In this document: positions 1 to 11,952 of the stretch, piece by piece
Position numbering within the stretch: the first letter of the stretch is position 1
Layout of the letters: the number at the start of each line of letters is the position of its first letter
Origin: Inia geoffrensis
Taxonomy: Eukaryota; Chordata; Mammalia; Artiodactyla; Iniidae
Direction of reading: 5' to 3'
DNA length: 64,000 bases
Assembly: GCA_036417435.1 (NCBI GenBank)
Contig: CM070899.1
Coordinates: 172,699,494-172,763,493, forward strand
Notes under the pieces: generated by a model
The model's database searches: none
Seen by the model: only the letters and a program-made list of their open reading frames with translations
What the model was told of the DNA's origin: nothing
Position numbers and translations under genes: made by a program

Positions 1-1880
1 ATTCAGAGTCTTTTGTGGTTCCATAAGAATTTGGGTTTTTTTTTTCTTTTCTGTAGAAAATACCATTGGAATCTTGATAGAGACTGCATTGAATCTATAG
101 ATTGCTTTGGGTTGTCTTGATATTTTAACAATATTAATTCTTCCAGTTCACGAAAACAGTATATCTTTTCATTTATTTGTGTTGTTTTTAATTTCTTTCA
201 CCAGTGTATTTACAGTTTGCAGTGTACAGATCTTTCACCTTCTTGGTTAAATTTATTCCAAAGTATTGTATTGTTTCCAATGTTATTATAAATGAGTTTG
301 TTTTATTTAATTTTTGGATAATTTGTTATTAATGAAGAGAAATGCCACTGGTTTTTTTATGTTGGTTTTTTATCCTGTAACTTTCCTGAATTCACTTATT
401 AGTTTGGTGGCATCTTTAGGATTTTCTATATATAAAATCATTTCATCTCTAAGTAGACAGTTTTACTTCTTCCTTTCTGATTTGCATGCCACCTATTTTA
501 ACTTCTTGCCTGATTCCTCTGGCTAGGTCTTTTAGTACTGTGTTAAATAAGAGTGATGAGAGTGGGCATTCTTGTTTTATTCTTGATCTCAGATAAAAAA
601 GCTTTAAACTTTTCACCACTGAGTATATGTTAGCTGTGGGTTTGTCACATATGGCCTTAGTTGTGTCAAGATGTATTCCTTATAAATGCAGTTTGTTGAG
701 TATCTTTATCATGAAAGGATGTTGAATTTTGTCAGATGCTTTTTCTGCATCTATTGAGATGATCATGTGGTTTTTGTCCTTCATTTTGTTAATATGGTGT
801 ATCACATTGATTGTTCATGTGCTGAAACATCCTTGCATCCCAGGAATAAGTTTTAACTGGTCCTAATATATAATTCTTTTAATGTTATTGAATTCATATT
901 GCTAGCATTTTGTTGAGTACTTTTACATCAGTATTCATCAGGGATACTGGTCTTTTTAGTCATATAATTAGTTAAGATGCATTACCTCTTTACTTTTTTT
1001 GAAGAATTTGAGGAGGATTTGTGTTAATTCTTCATTAAATGTTTGGTAGAATTCACCAGTGAAGCTGTCTTCTCCTGGAGTTTCCTTTTTTTTTTTTTTT
1101 TTTTGTGGTATGCGGGCCTCTCCTGCTGCGGAGCACAGGCTCCGGACGTGCAGGCTCAGCGGCCACGGCTCACAGGCCCAGCCGCTCTGCGGCATGTGGG
1201 ATCCTCCCGGACCGGGGCACGAACCCGTGTCCCCTGCATCAGCAGGCGGACTCTCAACCACTGCGCCACCAGGGAAGCCCCCTGGAGTTTTCTTTGTTGG
1301 GAAGATTTTGATTACTGCTTCAGTTTCCTTATTAGTTACAGTTTTGTTTAGATTTTTTATTTTTTCCAGATTCAGTGTGGACAGGTTGTATGTTTCTAGG
1401 AATTTTTCCATTTTCTAGATTACCCAATTTGTTGCCATATAATTGTTCATAGTATTCTCTTACATTCCTTTTTATTTCTGTGGCATCAGTTGTAGTGTCC
1501 CCTCTTCATGTTTAATTTTAGTAATTTGGGTCTTCTCTGTTTTCTTCTTAGCCTATCTAGCTAATAAAGTTTTGTCAATTTTGTTGATCTTCTCCAACAA
1601 CCAATCTTCGTTTTATTGATTTTCTCTACTGTTTTACTATTCTCTGTTTATCTCTGCTCTAATCTATATTATTTCTTTCCTTCTGCTAGCTTTGGGTTAA
1701 TTTGTTCTTCTTTTACTAGTGCCTTAATATATAAAGTTAGATTGTTGATTTTGTAATCTTCATCAATATAAGGATTTGCCGCTGTAAATTGCCCTCAACA
1801 CTATTTAACTGCATTCCATAATTTTTGCAATGTTGTGTTTTCATTTGTCTCTAGATATTTTCTAATTTTCCTTGTGATAT
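1..1880 (-). mobile_element. L1 LINE fragment, ORF2 antisense, cut by left window edge
   Basis: Read on the minus strand this is L1 ORF2: the reverse-transcriptase region and the stretch upstream of it, running from the right end of the feature towards position 1. The 3' end lies outside the window. Similar antisense text recurs at 6.8-9.3 kb and 40.7-42.5 kb. Stops and frameshifts are frequent, so it is a fossil. A SINE interrupts it at 1086-1280. The right limit, about 1880, is where a different L1 3' UTR begins. Confidence 0.9.
1086..1280 (-). mobile_element. CHR-type tRNA-derived SINE
   Basis: The plus strand reads a T tract (1086-1104) and then the reverse complement of the CHR SINE, ending at agggaagccc. 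The 10-bp target duplication cctggagttt is at 1074-1083 and 1281-1290. The element sits inside L1 ORF2, so it is younger than that L1. The open frames across it on both strands are SINE artefacts. Confidence 0.95.
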
Positions 1881-2386
1881 CTCCTTTAAAAAGTGAAATA
1901 TAATTGACATACAACATGGTATAAGTTTAAGGTATACAATGTGTTGATTCATATATTACAATATGATTACCACTGAAGTATTAGCTAACACCACTGTCAC
2001 ACCACATAATTATCATTTCTTTTTGAAGGAAGGACAATTAAGATCTGGTCTCTTAGCAACTTAGAAGTTTATAATATAGTATTACTGAGTATAATCACTA
2101 TAGTGCATTAGATCTCCAAAATTTATTCATCTACTAGTTGCAAGTTTATACCCTTAAACAACATCTCCCCAGTTCCCCTACCCTCAGTCCCTGGTAAACA
2201 CCATTGTACTTTCTATTTCTATGAGTTAGGCTTTTTAAGTTCCAAGTATACGTGAGATCATATGGTATTTGTCTTTTTCTGTCTGACTTGGCTTACTTAG
2301 CATAATGCCCTTACCGTTTGTCTGTGTTATCACAAATGGCAGGACTTCATTCTTTCTCATGGCTGAATAATATTTTGTGTGTGTGT

Positions 2387-2428
<42 letters not shown>

Positions 2429-2695
2429 ACATATCTTCTTTATCCATTCATCTGTTGATGGAGACTTAGGTTGTTTCCATATTTTGTCTATTGTGAATAA
2501 TGCTGCAATGAACATGGTACTGTTCTATCTCTTGGATATCCTGTTTTTATTTCTTTTGGATATATACCCAGAAGTGTGATTGCTGGGTCATATAGTAATT
2601 ATATTTTTAATTTTTTGAGGAACCGCCATACTGTTTTCCATAGTGTATGTACCAATTTACATTTCCACCAACAGTACACTGAGGTTGACGGTGTC
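1881..2695 (-). mobile_element. L1 3' UTR and ORF2 tail, antisense (L1MA-like)
   Basis: On the minus strand this is a 5'-truncated L1: the ORF2 C-terminal tail (about 2690-2440), then the 3' UTR down to about 1884. The plus strand shows the usual antisense 3' UTR text, such as the run around 1900-1945 about intervals of A/T-rich sequence, and the 'gctgggtcatatagtaat' text near 2582. It belongs to a different copy from the L1 at 1-1880. Confidence 0.8.
2374..2431. repeat. (TG)n/(CA)n microsatellite
   Basis: A short TG run switches at about 2388 into a CA run that continues to about 2431. It lies inside the antisense L1 3' UTR, a common birthplace of CA repeats. It makes a local inverted repeat. 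Confidence 0.9.
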
Positions 2696-2740
2696 CCCTT
2701 GTATGTAGCTAGTCTGCAAAGATTGGGAGAGCTGGATGTT
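2696..2740. other. Short unclassified spacer
   Basis: About 45 bp between the antisense L1 tail and the plus-strand ORF1-like sequence. I see nothing identifiable in it. Confidence 0.4.
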
Positions 2741-5736
2741 CTTTCAAATGCCTACATTTCAACAGAAGGCATAAAAACTAACAGGGAAGCATGTGCAAAG
2801 GAAACAAAATAATCTCCAGAAAACGGAAACAGATCTGTGATGTATAATTCAAAATAAAAGTCTTATAGATGCTCAAATAGAAAAGTAAATGCAATGAGGT
2901 AATCAGTGCATAAACAAAATGAGACAATCACAAAGAGAAACTATAAAAAGGAATCAAATTCTGGAGCTGAAGAATACTTTAACTGAATTAAAAATTCACT
3001 AGATGGTTCAACAGCACACTGGGACCAGAAGAAGAACGAACGGATCAGTGAACTGGAAGATAGGCCATTTCAAGTGACCAACTCGGGGACAAAAAGAAAA
3101 AAGAATGAAGCAAAATGAAGGGATTTATGGGGTACCATCAAGTGGACATATGCTTTGTAGGAATCCTGAAATGAGAAGAGAGAAGAGGCAGAGGATCTGA
3201 GAGAAGAGGCAGAGGATCTGTCATGGACTGAATTGTGCCCCCTACCCCTGGCCCCCGCAAATTCCTGTTTGAAGCCCTAACCCCCAGTGTGACTGTATTT
3301 GAAGGTGGGGCCTTTAAGAAGGTAATTATGATTAAATGAGGTCATGAGGATAAGAGCACTTATCTTTTAGAACTGATTGTTCTTATAAGAAGAAGAAACA
3401 GAGTTTTCTCTCTCTTTGTATGAGCCCTGAGGAAAGGCCATGTGAGGACACAGAAGACAGCTCCTTGCAAGCCAGGAATAGAGGGCAGAAACCCTGATGG
3501 CACCTTGATCTTGGACTTTTTGCTTTTAGAACTGTGAGAAAATGCATTTTTGTTGTTTAAGCAACCCAGTCTGTGGTATTTTGTTATGGCAGCCCTAGCA
3601 GACTAATACTGCTTTTGGTACCAAGATGTGGGGTGCTGTTATTACAAATACCTAAAAATCTGGAAGTGCTTTTAGAATGAGGTGATGGGTCAAAGCTGGA
3701 GGAGTTTTGAGGTGCATGCTAGAAGAAGTCTAGATTGATTTGAAGGAACTATAAGCAAAAATAAATCAAAACTTGAAGATTTAAAAATTCTCAACCTGTC
3801 AGCATTGCAAAAAATGAGAAACTGTGTTCTGGAGAGAACCCCAAGGGTGTGGCTGGACAGTCACTCCATAGAGATTATTCATGGATTTAATCAGCCATCT
3901 CAACTGAAGCCAGGAATAGAGGTGGGATTATACCAGCAGAAAAGGAGATGAAAGAAAGCAAGGCTTTCAGACTTCTTTGTTTCAGTATCAGCAGACCATA
4001 AAGCTATTTAGCTGCATACAACTTTATCCTTCAAGAAAAGGGAAGAATGACCCCAAAGGCAATTCAGAGATCATCAGGGCTGCCACCCTGCCACAAATCC
4101 AGTGCATACAGGCCCAATGAACAAGGCTGTTTCCTCCTCGGTTTCAGAGAGTGGAGCCATTTCCTCAGTTTCTACAAACCAGGCTGCTGCTGCAAAGAGC
4201 CACAGGCGTGGGGCTAGTGCTTAGGGGTGTGGGGGTAATTTTGCCTTCCCAGTGGGCCTGGAGGGTAGAACACCCAGCAAAAGAGGATTATCCTTGAACC
4301 TTAAGGTCTAGTGGAATATGCATTGCTAGGTTTTTGTCCTTCGGGGGACACAGCACCATTTTCTGTTTCCCAGTTTCCTCCTTTTGGCATGGGAATGCCT
4401 ATCTTATGCCTGTCCTATCACTGTATTTTGTGAGCAGATAACCTGTCTAGTTTAACAGGTTCAAAGCTGGAGAGAAATTTTGTCTCCAGATGAATTGTTC
4501 CTAAAATCTCTCCCATACCTGTTGAGATGATATCTAGATGAGACTTTGGACTTGGAATTGATACTGGAATGGGTTAAAACTTTGGGGCTGTTGGGATGTG
4601 GTGTATGTATTTTTCATGTGAGAAGAACATGAACTTTTGGGGGTCAGGAGGCAGAATGTTATGAACCAAACTGTGTACTGCCCCATTCATATTTTGAGCC
4701 GTAATCTCTTGATGTCACTGTGTTTGGAGATGGGGCCTTTAAGGAGATAATTAAGGTGAAATGAGGTCATAAGGTGGTGTCCTTATACAAAAAGGAAAAA
4801 ACCCTAGTGAGCTCTGCTGTACACAGAGGAAAGGCCATCTAAGGACACAGTACGAAAGCAGCTGTCTACAAGCCAAGAAGAGAGGGTTCACTAGAAACCA
4901 ACCTTGACAACACCTTAATCTTGGACTTAGTGCCTCTAAAACTGTGAGAAAATAAATTTGTTGTTTAAGACACCAACTCTGTGGTATTTTGTTATGGCAG
5001 AAATAGCAGACTGATAACCCTATCTGAAGAAATTATGGCTGAAAACATCACCAATTTGAGGAAAGAAATGGACATAGAAATGCAAGAAATTTAACAAATT
5101 CCAAATAGGATAAAACCAGAGAGTCACATTGAAACATATAATCAAACTCAGAGACAAAGAGTGGATCTTGAAAGCAGCATGAGAAAAGTGACTTGTGAAA
5201 GGGAGATGCTGTAAGATGGTCAGATTTCTCAGCAGAAACCTTAGTGGTCAGAAGGGAGTGCGATGGGATTTTCAAAGCATTGAATGAAAAAACACCAAGA
5301 ATATTATATCATATTGCAAAGCTGTTCAAATGGGAAGGAGAAAACAAAGCTTTCCTAGATAGACAAAAGCTGAAGGATTTCCTCACCACTGGACTTTCCC
5401 TGTAAGAAATGCTAAAGGAAGTGCTCTGACTTGAAATGAAAGATGCCTGACAACAGCATGGGACCATATGAAAATATAAAGCTCTCTGGTAAAGGTGAAT
5501 ATATAGACAAATAGAGGATACTGTGGTATTATTGTAGTGTTGGTACATAAATCACTTTTAATTATGGTATAGAGTTCAAAAGATGAGTGTATTATAGCAA
5601 ATCTATGTTATGGGCACACAATATAAAAATATGTAACTGTGACATCAATAACTGGAAGAGTGGAGACATGAAACAGTTTTTGTATGCAGTTGAATTTAAG
5701 TTGTTCATTTAAAATAGATTATTTTAACTTTAAGAT
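2741..5736 (+). mobile_element. Old plus-strand L1 (host of the nest), ORF1 region, split by MaLR
   Basis: The segments 2741-3221 and 5020-5736 are one old L1 on the plus strand. The first covers the ORF1 coiled-coil and downstream region; the second runs from the end of ORF1 into the inter-ORF spacer. A MaLR retroelement separates them. The same L1 resumes at 11910-11952 and again from 18472, after two younger L1 insertions. The coding frame is destroyed. A 21-22 bp tandem duplication lies at about 3178-3220 just before the MaLR. Confidence 0.8.
3222..5019 (+). mobile_element. ERVL-MaLR retroelement with both LTRs (MST/MLT1-like)
   Basis: Two similar LTR sequences flank about 1.05 kb of internal sequence. 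Each LTR starts near a 'tatggactgaattgtg'-type motif, has a 'ggggcctttaag' block, a 'ccatgtgaggacacag'-type block and an aataaattt or gcatttttgttg block before 'ggtattttgttatggcag'. LTR 1 is about 3222-3608 and LTR 2 about 4659-5018. The internal part opens with text typical of MaLR interiors and has no open gag or pol. It is inserted in an old L1 and is itself not interrupted. Confidence 0.8.
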
Positions 5737-7132
5737 TTAAAATATTTTATATTGGAGTATAGTTGATTAACAATGTGTTAATTTCAGGTGTACAGCAAAG
5801 TGATTCAGTTATACATATACATATATTTTATTCTTTTTCAGATTCTTTTCCCATTTAGGTTATTACAGAATACTGAGCAGAGTTCCCTGTGCTATACAGT
5901 AGGTCCTTTTTGGGTTATCTGTTTGAAATACAGCAGTGTGTACATGTCAATCCCAAATTCCCAGTCTATCCCTCCCCCGACCCTTCCACTCCCTGGTAAT
6001 CATGTTTGTTCTCTAAGTCTGTGAGTCTGTTTCTGTTTTGTAAGTTAAGTTCATCTGTATCTTTTTTAAGATTCCACATGTAAGTGCTATTGTCTTTCTC
6101 TGACTTACTTCACTTAGTATGATAATCTCCATGTCCATCCCTGTTGCTGCAAATGGCATTATTTCATTCTTTCTAATGTCTGAGTAATATGTACCACATC
6201 TTCTTTATCCATTCAGCTGTCGATGGACATTCAGGTTGCTTCCATTTCCTGGCTGTTGTAAACAGTGCTGCAATGAACACTGGGGAGCATCGATCCTTTT
6301 GAACTAAGTTTTTTCTCCAGATATATGCTCAGGAGTGGGATTGCTGGATCCTATGGTAGCTCTATGTTTAGTTTTATAAAGAACCTCCATACAGTTCTCC
6401 ATAGTGGCTGTATCAATTTACATTCCCACCAACAGTGCAGGAGGGTTCCCTTTTCTCCACACCCTCTTTAGCATTTATTGTTTGTAGATGTTTTGATGAT
6501 GGCCATTCTGACTGGTGTGAGGTGACATCTCATTGTAGTTTTGATTTGCATGTCTCTAATAATTAGTGGTGTTGATGAGCATCTTTTCACGTGCCTCTTG
6601 ACCACCTGTAAGTCTTCATTGCAGAAATGTCTATTTAGGTCTTCTGCCCAGTTTTTGATTGGGTTGTTTGTTTTTTTGACACTGTGCTGCTTGTAAATTT
6701 TGGAGACTAATCTGGTTAGTCTAATCTGCTGGTTCTTCCAGCACCGTTTTTCTTTCTCACAATTGCTTTGGCTATGTGGGGTCTTTTGTGTCTCCAAAGT
6801 TTTAGATTTTTTTGTTCTAGTTCTGTGAAAAATGCCACTGGTAATGTGATAGCGATTGCATTGAATCTGTAGATTGCCTCAGGTAGTATAGTCATTTTGA
6901 CAGTATTGATTCCTCCAATCCAAGAACATGGTATATCTTTCCATCTCTTTGTGCCATCTTCGATTTCTTTCATCAGTGTCTTATAGTTTTGAGTACAGGT
7001 CTTTTGTTTCCTTAGGTAGGTTATTCATAGATATTTTATTCTTTTTGATGAAATGGTAAATGGGATTGTTGCTTTAACTTCTCGTTTTGATCTTTCATTG
7101 TTAGTGCAACAGATTTCTGCTTATTAATTTTT

Positions 7133-7338
7133 TTTTTTTTTTTTTTGTGGTACGCGGGCCTCTCACTGTTGTGGCCTCTCCCATTGCGGAGCACAGGCTC
7201 CGGATGCGCAGGCTCAGCAGCCATGGCTCACGGGCCTAGCCGCTCCGCAGCATGTGGGATCTTCCGGGACTGGGGCACGAACCCGTGTCCCCTGCATCGG
7301 CAGGCGGACTCTCAACCACTGCGCCACCAGGGAAGCCC
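7133..7338 (-). mobile_element. CHR-type SINE in L1 ORF2
   Basis: Reverse-oriented CHR SINE with its T tract at the left. The target duplication of 15 bp (tgcttattaattttt) is at about 7118-7132 and 7339-7353. The internal text is near the other copies, with the RNA polymerase III B-box-like ggttcgtgcccc readable on the minus strand. Confidence 0.95.
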
Positions 7339-7972
7339 TGCTTATTAATTTTTTATCCTGCAACTTTACTGAATTTATTGATGAGCTCTAGTTTTTTGGT
7401 AGCATCTTTAGGATTTTCTATGTATAGTTTCATGTCATCTGCAAACAGTGACAGTTTTACTTCTTCTTTTCCAATTTGGATTCCTTTTATTTTTCTTCTC
7501 TGACTGCCTTGACTAGGACTTCCAAACCTGTGTTCAATAAAAGTGGTGAGAGAGGACATCCTTGTTTTGTTCCTGATCTTAGAAGAAACGCTTTCAGCTT
7601 TTTCACCGTTGAGTATGATGTTAGCTGTGGGTTTGTCATACATGGTCTTAATTATGTTGAGGTATGTTCCCTCTATGCCCAATTGCTGGAGAGTTTTATC
7701 ATAAATTGGTGTTGAACTTTTTCAAAAGCTTTTTCTGCGTATATTGAGATGGTCATGTGGCTTTTATTCTTTGATTTGTTGATGAGGTGTATCATACTGA
7801 TTGATTTGCAGATATTGAAAAATCCTTGAATCCCTGGGATAAATCCCACTTGATCATGGTGTATGATCCTCTTAATGTATTGTTGGATTCAGATTGCTAG
7901 TATTTTGTTGAGGACTTGTGCATCTGTGTTCATCAGTGATAACTGGCCTGTAACTTTCCTTTTTTATGGTAT

Positions 7973-8174
7973 ATATTTTTTTTCGGTACGTGGGCCTCTC
8001 ACTGCTGTGGCCTCTCCCGTTGCAGAGCACAGGCTCCGGACGCGCAGGCTCAGCGGCCATGGCTCATGGGCCCAGCCGCTCCGCGGCATGTGGGATCCTC
8101 CCAGACCGGGGCACGAACCCGCGTCCCCTGCATCGGCAGGCAGACTCTCAACCAATGCACCACCAGGGAAGCGC
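7973..8174 (-). mobile_element. CHR-type SINE in L1 ORF2
   Basis: Reverse-oriented CHR SINE. The 9-bp target duplication ttatggtat is at 7964-7972 and 8175-8183. Its end is slightly diverged (gggaagcgc instead of gggaagccc). Confidence 0.93.
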
Positions 8175-9343
8175 TTATGGTATCTTTAACTTGTTTTAGT
8201 ATCAGGTGATGGTGGCCTCATAAAATGAGTTTGGGAGTATTCCTTCCTCTGTGATTTTTTGGAATAGTTTCAGAAGGAGAGGTGTAACTCTTCTCTAAAT
8301 GTTTGATAGAATTTGACTGTGAAGCCATCTGATCCTGGACTTTTGTTTGTTAAAATCACAGTTTCAATTTCAGTACTTGCGATTGGTCTGTTCATATTTT
8401 TTATTTCTTCTGTTTCAGCCTTGGGAGACTGTACCTTTCTAAGAACTTATCCATTTCTTCCAGGCTGTCCATTTTGATTGGCTTATACTTGCTTATAATA
8501 GTCTCTTATGATCCTTTGAATTTCTGTGGTGTCCACTGTAACTTCTTTTTCATTTCTAATTTTATTGATTGGGGCCCTCTCCTTTTTTTTCTTGATGAGT
8601 CTTGCCAAAGGTTTATCAATTTCATTTATCTTTTCAAAGAACCAGCTTTTAGTTTCATTGATATTTTCTCTTCTTCATTTCAGTTTTATTTATTTCTGCT
8701 CTGATCTTTATGATTTCTTTCCTTCTACTAACTTTGGGTTTTGTTTGTTCTTCTTTCACTAGTTGCTTTAGGCGTGACGTTAAGTTTTTTATTTGTGATT
8801 TTTCTTGTTTCTGGAGGTAAGATATTGCTATAAATTTCCCTCTTAGAACTTTTTACTGTGTCCCATAGGTTTTGGATTGTCTTGCTTTCATTTTGATTGT
8901 CTCTAGGTATTTTTTGGTTTCCTCTTTGATTTTTTCAGTGAGCCATTGGTTGTTTAGTAGCACATTGTTTAGCCTCCGTGTGTCTGTGTTTTTTACAATT
9001 TTTTTTCTTGTAGTTGATTTCTAATCTCATGGCATTGTGATATGAAAAGATGCTTGATATGATTTAAATTTTCTTAAATTTACTGGGGCTCGATTTGTGG
9101 CCCAGCATGTGATCACTCCTGGAGAATGTTCTATGTGCACATGAGAAGAATGTGTATTCTGCTGCTTTTGGATGGAATACTCTATAAATATCAGTTAAGT
9201 CCATCTGGTCTAATGTGTCATCTAGGCCTGTGTTTCATTTCTGATTTTCTGTCTGGATGACCTGTCCATTGATGAAAGTGGGGTGTTAAAGTCCCCCACT
9301 GTTATTGTGTTACTGTCAATTTCTCCCTTTATGGATGTTAGTA

Positions 9344-9423
9344 TTGGTTTGGCTAAAAAGTTCGTTCAGGTTTTTCCATAAGATATTACAGAAAAATGCG
9401 AACAAACTTTTTGGCCAACTCAA
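9344..9423. mobile_element. Mariner-derived 80-bp palindromic MITE
   Basis: An 80-bp near-palindrome. The left arm starts ttggtttggctaaaaagttc and the right arm ends with its imperfect complement (gaacaaac...ggccaa). It is flanked by TA dinucleotides at 9342-9343 and 9424-9425, as expected for Tc1/mariner target duplication. Size and form match the MADE1 type of element built from two mariner terminal repeats. It has no coding capacity. It interrupts the L1 ORF2 endonuclease region, so it postdates that L1. Confidence 0.92.
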
Positions 9424-11909
9424 TATTTGCCTTACATATTGAGGTGCTCCTATGTTTGGTGCATATATATTTACAATTGTTATATCTTCTTGGATTGATG
9501 CCTTGATCATTATGTAGTGTCCTTCTTTGTCTCTTGTAAGTCTTTATTTTAAAGCCTATTTTGTCTAACAGGAGTATTGCTACTCCAGCTTTCTTTTGAT
9601 TTCTATTTGTGTGGAATACTTTTTTCCATCCCCTCACTTTCAGTCTGTATGTGTCGCTAGATCAGAAGTGGGTCTCTTGTAGACATATATATGGGTCTTG
9701 TTTTTGTATCCATTCAGCCAGCTTATGTCTTCTGCTCAGAGCATTTAATCCATTTACATTTAAGGTATTTATCAATGTGTATGTTCTTATTGCCATTTTG
9801 TTAATTGTTTTGGATGTGTTCTTGTAGGTCTTTCTTCCCTTCCTCTTTTGTTCTCTTGTGATTTGATGACTAATTTTAGTGTTATGTTTGGATTCCTTTT
9901 TCTTTTGTGTGTGTGTTTATCTATTGTAGATTTTTGGTTTGCAGTTACCATGAGGTTTGGATATAGCCATCTATATATAATCAAGATTGTTGTATGTTGC
10001 TCCTCTTTTAATTTTAGATGCATTTTCAATATCCTGCATTTGTGCTCTCCTTACAATTGCTGGTTTTGATATCAGATTTGTGTGCAGCTGATTTCCTACC
10101 TTTACTGTATATTTGCCTTTAGCTGTGAGCTTTTCCAATCGTAATTTCCTTGTTTCTAGTTGTGGCCTTTTCTGCTTAGAGAATTTCCTTTAGCATTTGT
10201 TGTAAAGCTGGTCTGGTGGTGCTGAATTCTCTTAGCTTTTGCTTGTCTGTAAATCTTTTTGATTTTTCCTTCGAATCTGAATGAGAAACTTGCTGGGTAG
10301 AGTATTCTTGGTTATAGGTTCTTCCCTTTCATCACTTTAAATACATTGTGCCACTTCCTTTTGCCCTGCGGAGTTTCTGCTGAGAAATCAGCTGATAACC
10401 TTATGGGAGTTCCTTGTATGTTATTTGTTGCTTTTCCATTGTTGCTTTTAATATTTTTTCTTTAATTTCTGTCAACTTGATTACTGTGTGTCTTGGTGTG
10501 TTCCTCCTTGGGACTCTGCACTTCCTGGACTTGGGTGACTGCTTCCTTTCCTATATTAGGGAGGTTTTCAGCTATTATCTCTTCAAATATTTTCTCAGGT
10601 CCTTTCTTCTCCTTCTGGGACCCCTAGAATACAAATGTTGGTGTTTTAATGTTGTCCCAGAGGTCTCTAATACTGTCTTCATTTCTTTTCATTCTTTTTT
10701 CTTTATTCTGTTCGGCGGCAGTGATTTCCACCATTATGTCTTCCAGCTCACCTATCAGTTTTTAATGCCTCAGTTATTCTGCTATCGATTCCTTCTAGTG
10801 TATTTTTCATTTAAGTTATTGTATTGTTCATCTGTTTGTTCCTTAGTTCTGGTAGGTCTTTGTTAAACATTTCTTGTATCCTCTCGATCTGTGCCTCCAT
10901 TCTTTTTCCGAGATCTTCGATCGTATTCACTATCATTACTCTGAATTCTTTTTCCAGTAGATTGGCTATCTCCAATTCACTTAATTGTTCTGGGGTTTTG
11001 TTACTTCACCTGGGACATATTCCTCTGCCATGTCATTTTGTGTAACTTTGATTGAGGTTTCTGTTCTGCCGGCTCCAGAATTGTAGTTCTTCTTCCTTCT
11101 GCTGTCTGCCCTCTGGTGGATGAGGCTGTTTAAGAGGCTTGTGCAGGCTTCCCAGTGGGAAGGACTGATTCCTGCCCACTGGTGGGTGGAGCCGGGTCTT
11201 GTTCCTTGGTTGTTTGGCCTAAGGTGTCCCAGCACTGGAGCCTACAGGCTGTTGGGTGGAGCTAGGTTTTTGGGAGAAAATGGTGACCTCCAGGAGTGTT
11301 AACGGCAATGAGTACTCCCAACTACTGCTGCCAGGGTCTTGTCCCTGCAGTGGGCCACAGCCATCCCTGGCTCTGCTGGAGACCCTCCAATACTAGTAAG
11401 TGGGTTTGGCCCAGTTTCTTACGAAGTCACTGCTTTTTTCGCTGGTTCATGGTGTGCAGGAGGCCTTGTGTGTGCCCTCCAAGAGTAGAGTTTTTGTTTC
11501 CCAAGTCCTGTGGAATTCCTGTGATCAAACCTCACCAGTCCTCAAAGCCAGATCCTCTGGGGTCTCCTCCTCCTGTTGCCAGACCTCAAGGCTGGGAAGC
11601 CTGATGTGGGCCTCAGGACTTTCCTTCTGGTGGGAGAACTTCTGTGGTATAATTATTTTCCACTTTATGTGTTGCCCACCCGGCAAGTATGGGAGTTGAT
11701 TTTATCACCCTCCTACTGTCTCATTGTGGTTTCTTCTTTCTTTGTGAATGTAGGTTATCTTTTTTGTTAAGTTCCAGCATTTTTTTGTAAGTGGTTATTT
11801 AGAAGTTAGTTGTGATTTTGGTGTTTTTGTAAGAAGGGGTGAGCTCGCGTCTTTCTGTGCTGCCATTTTGACACTTTCTCCTGACCATTACTATTTCAAA
11901 CTTTAAGAT

Positions 11910-11952
11910 GTTTGATGTAATCCCTGATACCATAAAGAAAATAGCTATAGAG
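11910..11952 (+). mobile_element. 43-bp bridge of the old host L1 between two younger L1s
   Basis: This short segment continues the old plus-strand L1 from 5736. It carries the inter-ORF text found in related form near 25990-26050. It is all that separates the minus-strand L1 ending at 11898 (plus its TSD) from the plus-strand L1 starting at 11953. Confidence 0.75.

Larger units (their letters stand above)
5737..11898 (-). mobile_element. Near full-length L1, minus strand
   Basis: On the minus strand the order is 5' UTR (11898 to about 11030), ORF1 (about 11030-10190), an unusually long inter-ORF spacer (about 10190-9800), ORF2 (about 9800-6290) and 3' UTR (to 5737). The target duplication aactttaagat is at 5726-5736 and 11899-11909, inside an older L1. 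Two CHR SINEs and one mariner MITE have inserted since. ORF1 and ORF2 are broken into short frames; the longest ORF2 stretch open on this strand is about 110 codons. The extended inter-ORF spacer is shared with the L1 at 11953 but not with the one at 51227, pointing to an older subfamily. Confidence 0.9.

Noticed and set aside
968..1418. Open frames of 100-147 codons on both strands around 968-1418
   Set aside because: They run from L1 ORF2 through a SINE in both orientations. They are products of repeat composition, not genes.
2374..2431. TG/CA tract as a possible Z-DNA regulatory site
   Set aside because: Equivalent tracts occur at the same place in other antisense L1 3' UTRs here (35188), so it is ordinary microsatellite growth in L1.
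10414..10866. 150-codon plus-strand ORF
   Set aside because: Antisense of L1 ORF1 in the minus-strand L1 at 5737-11898.
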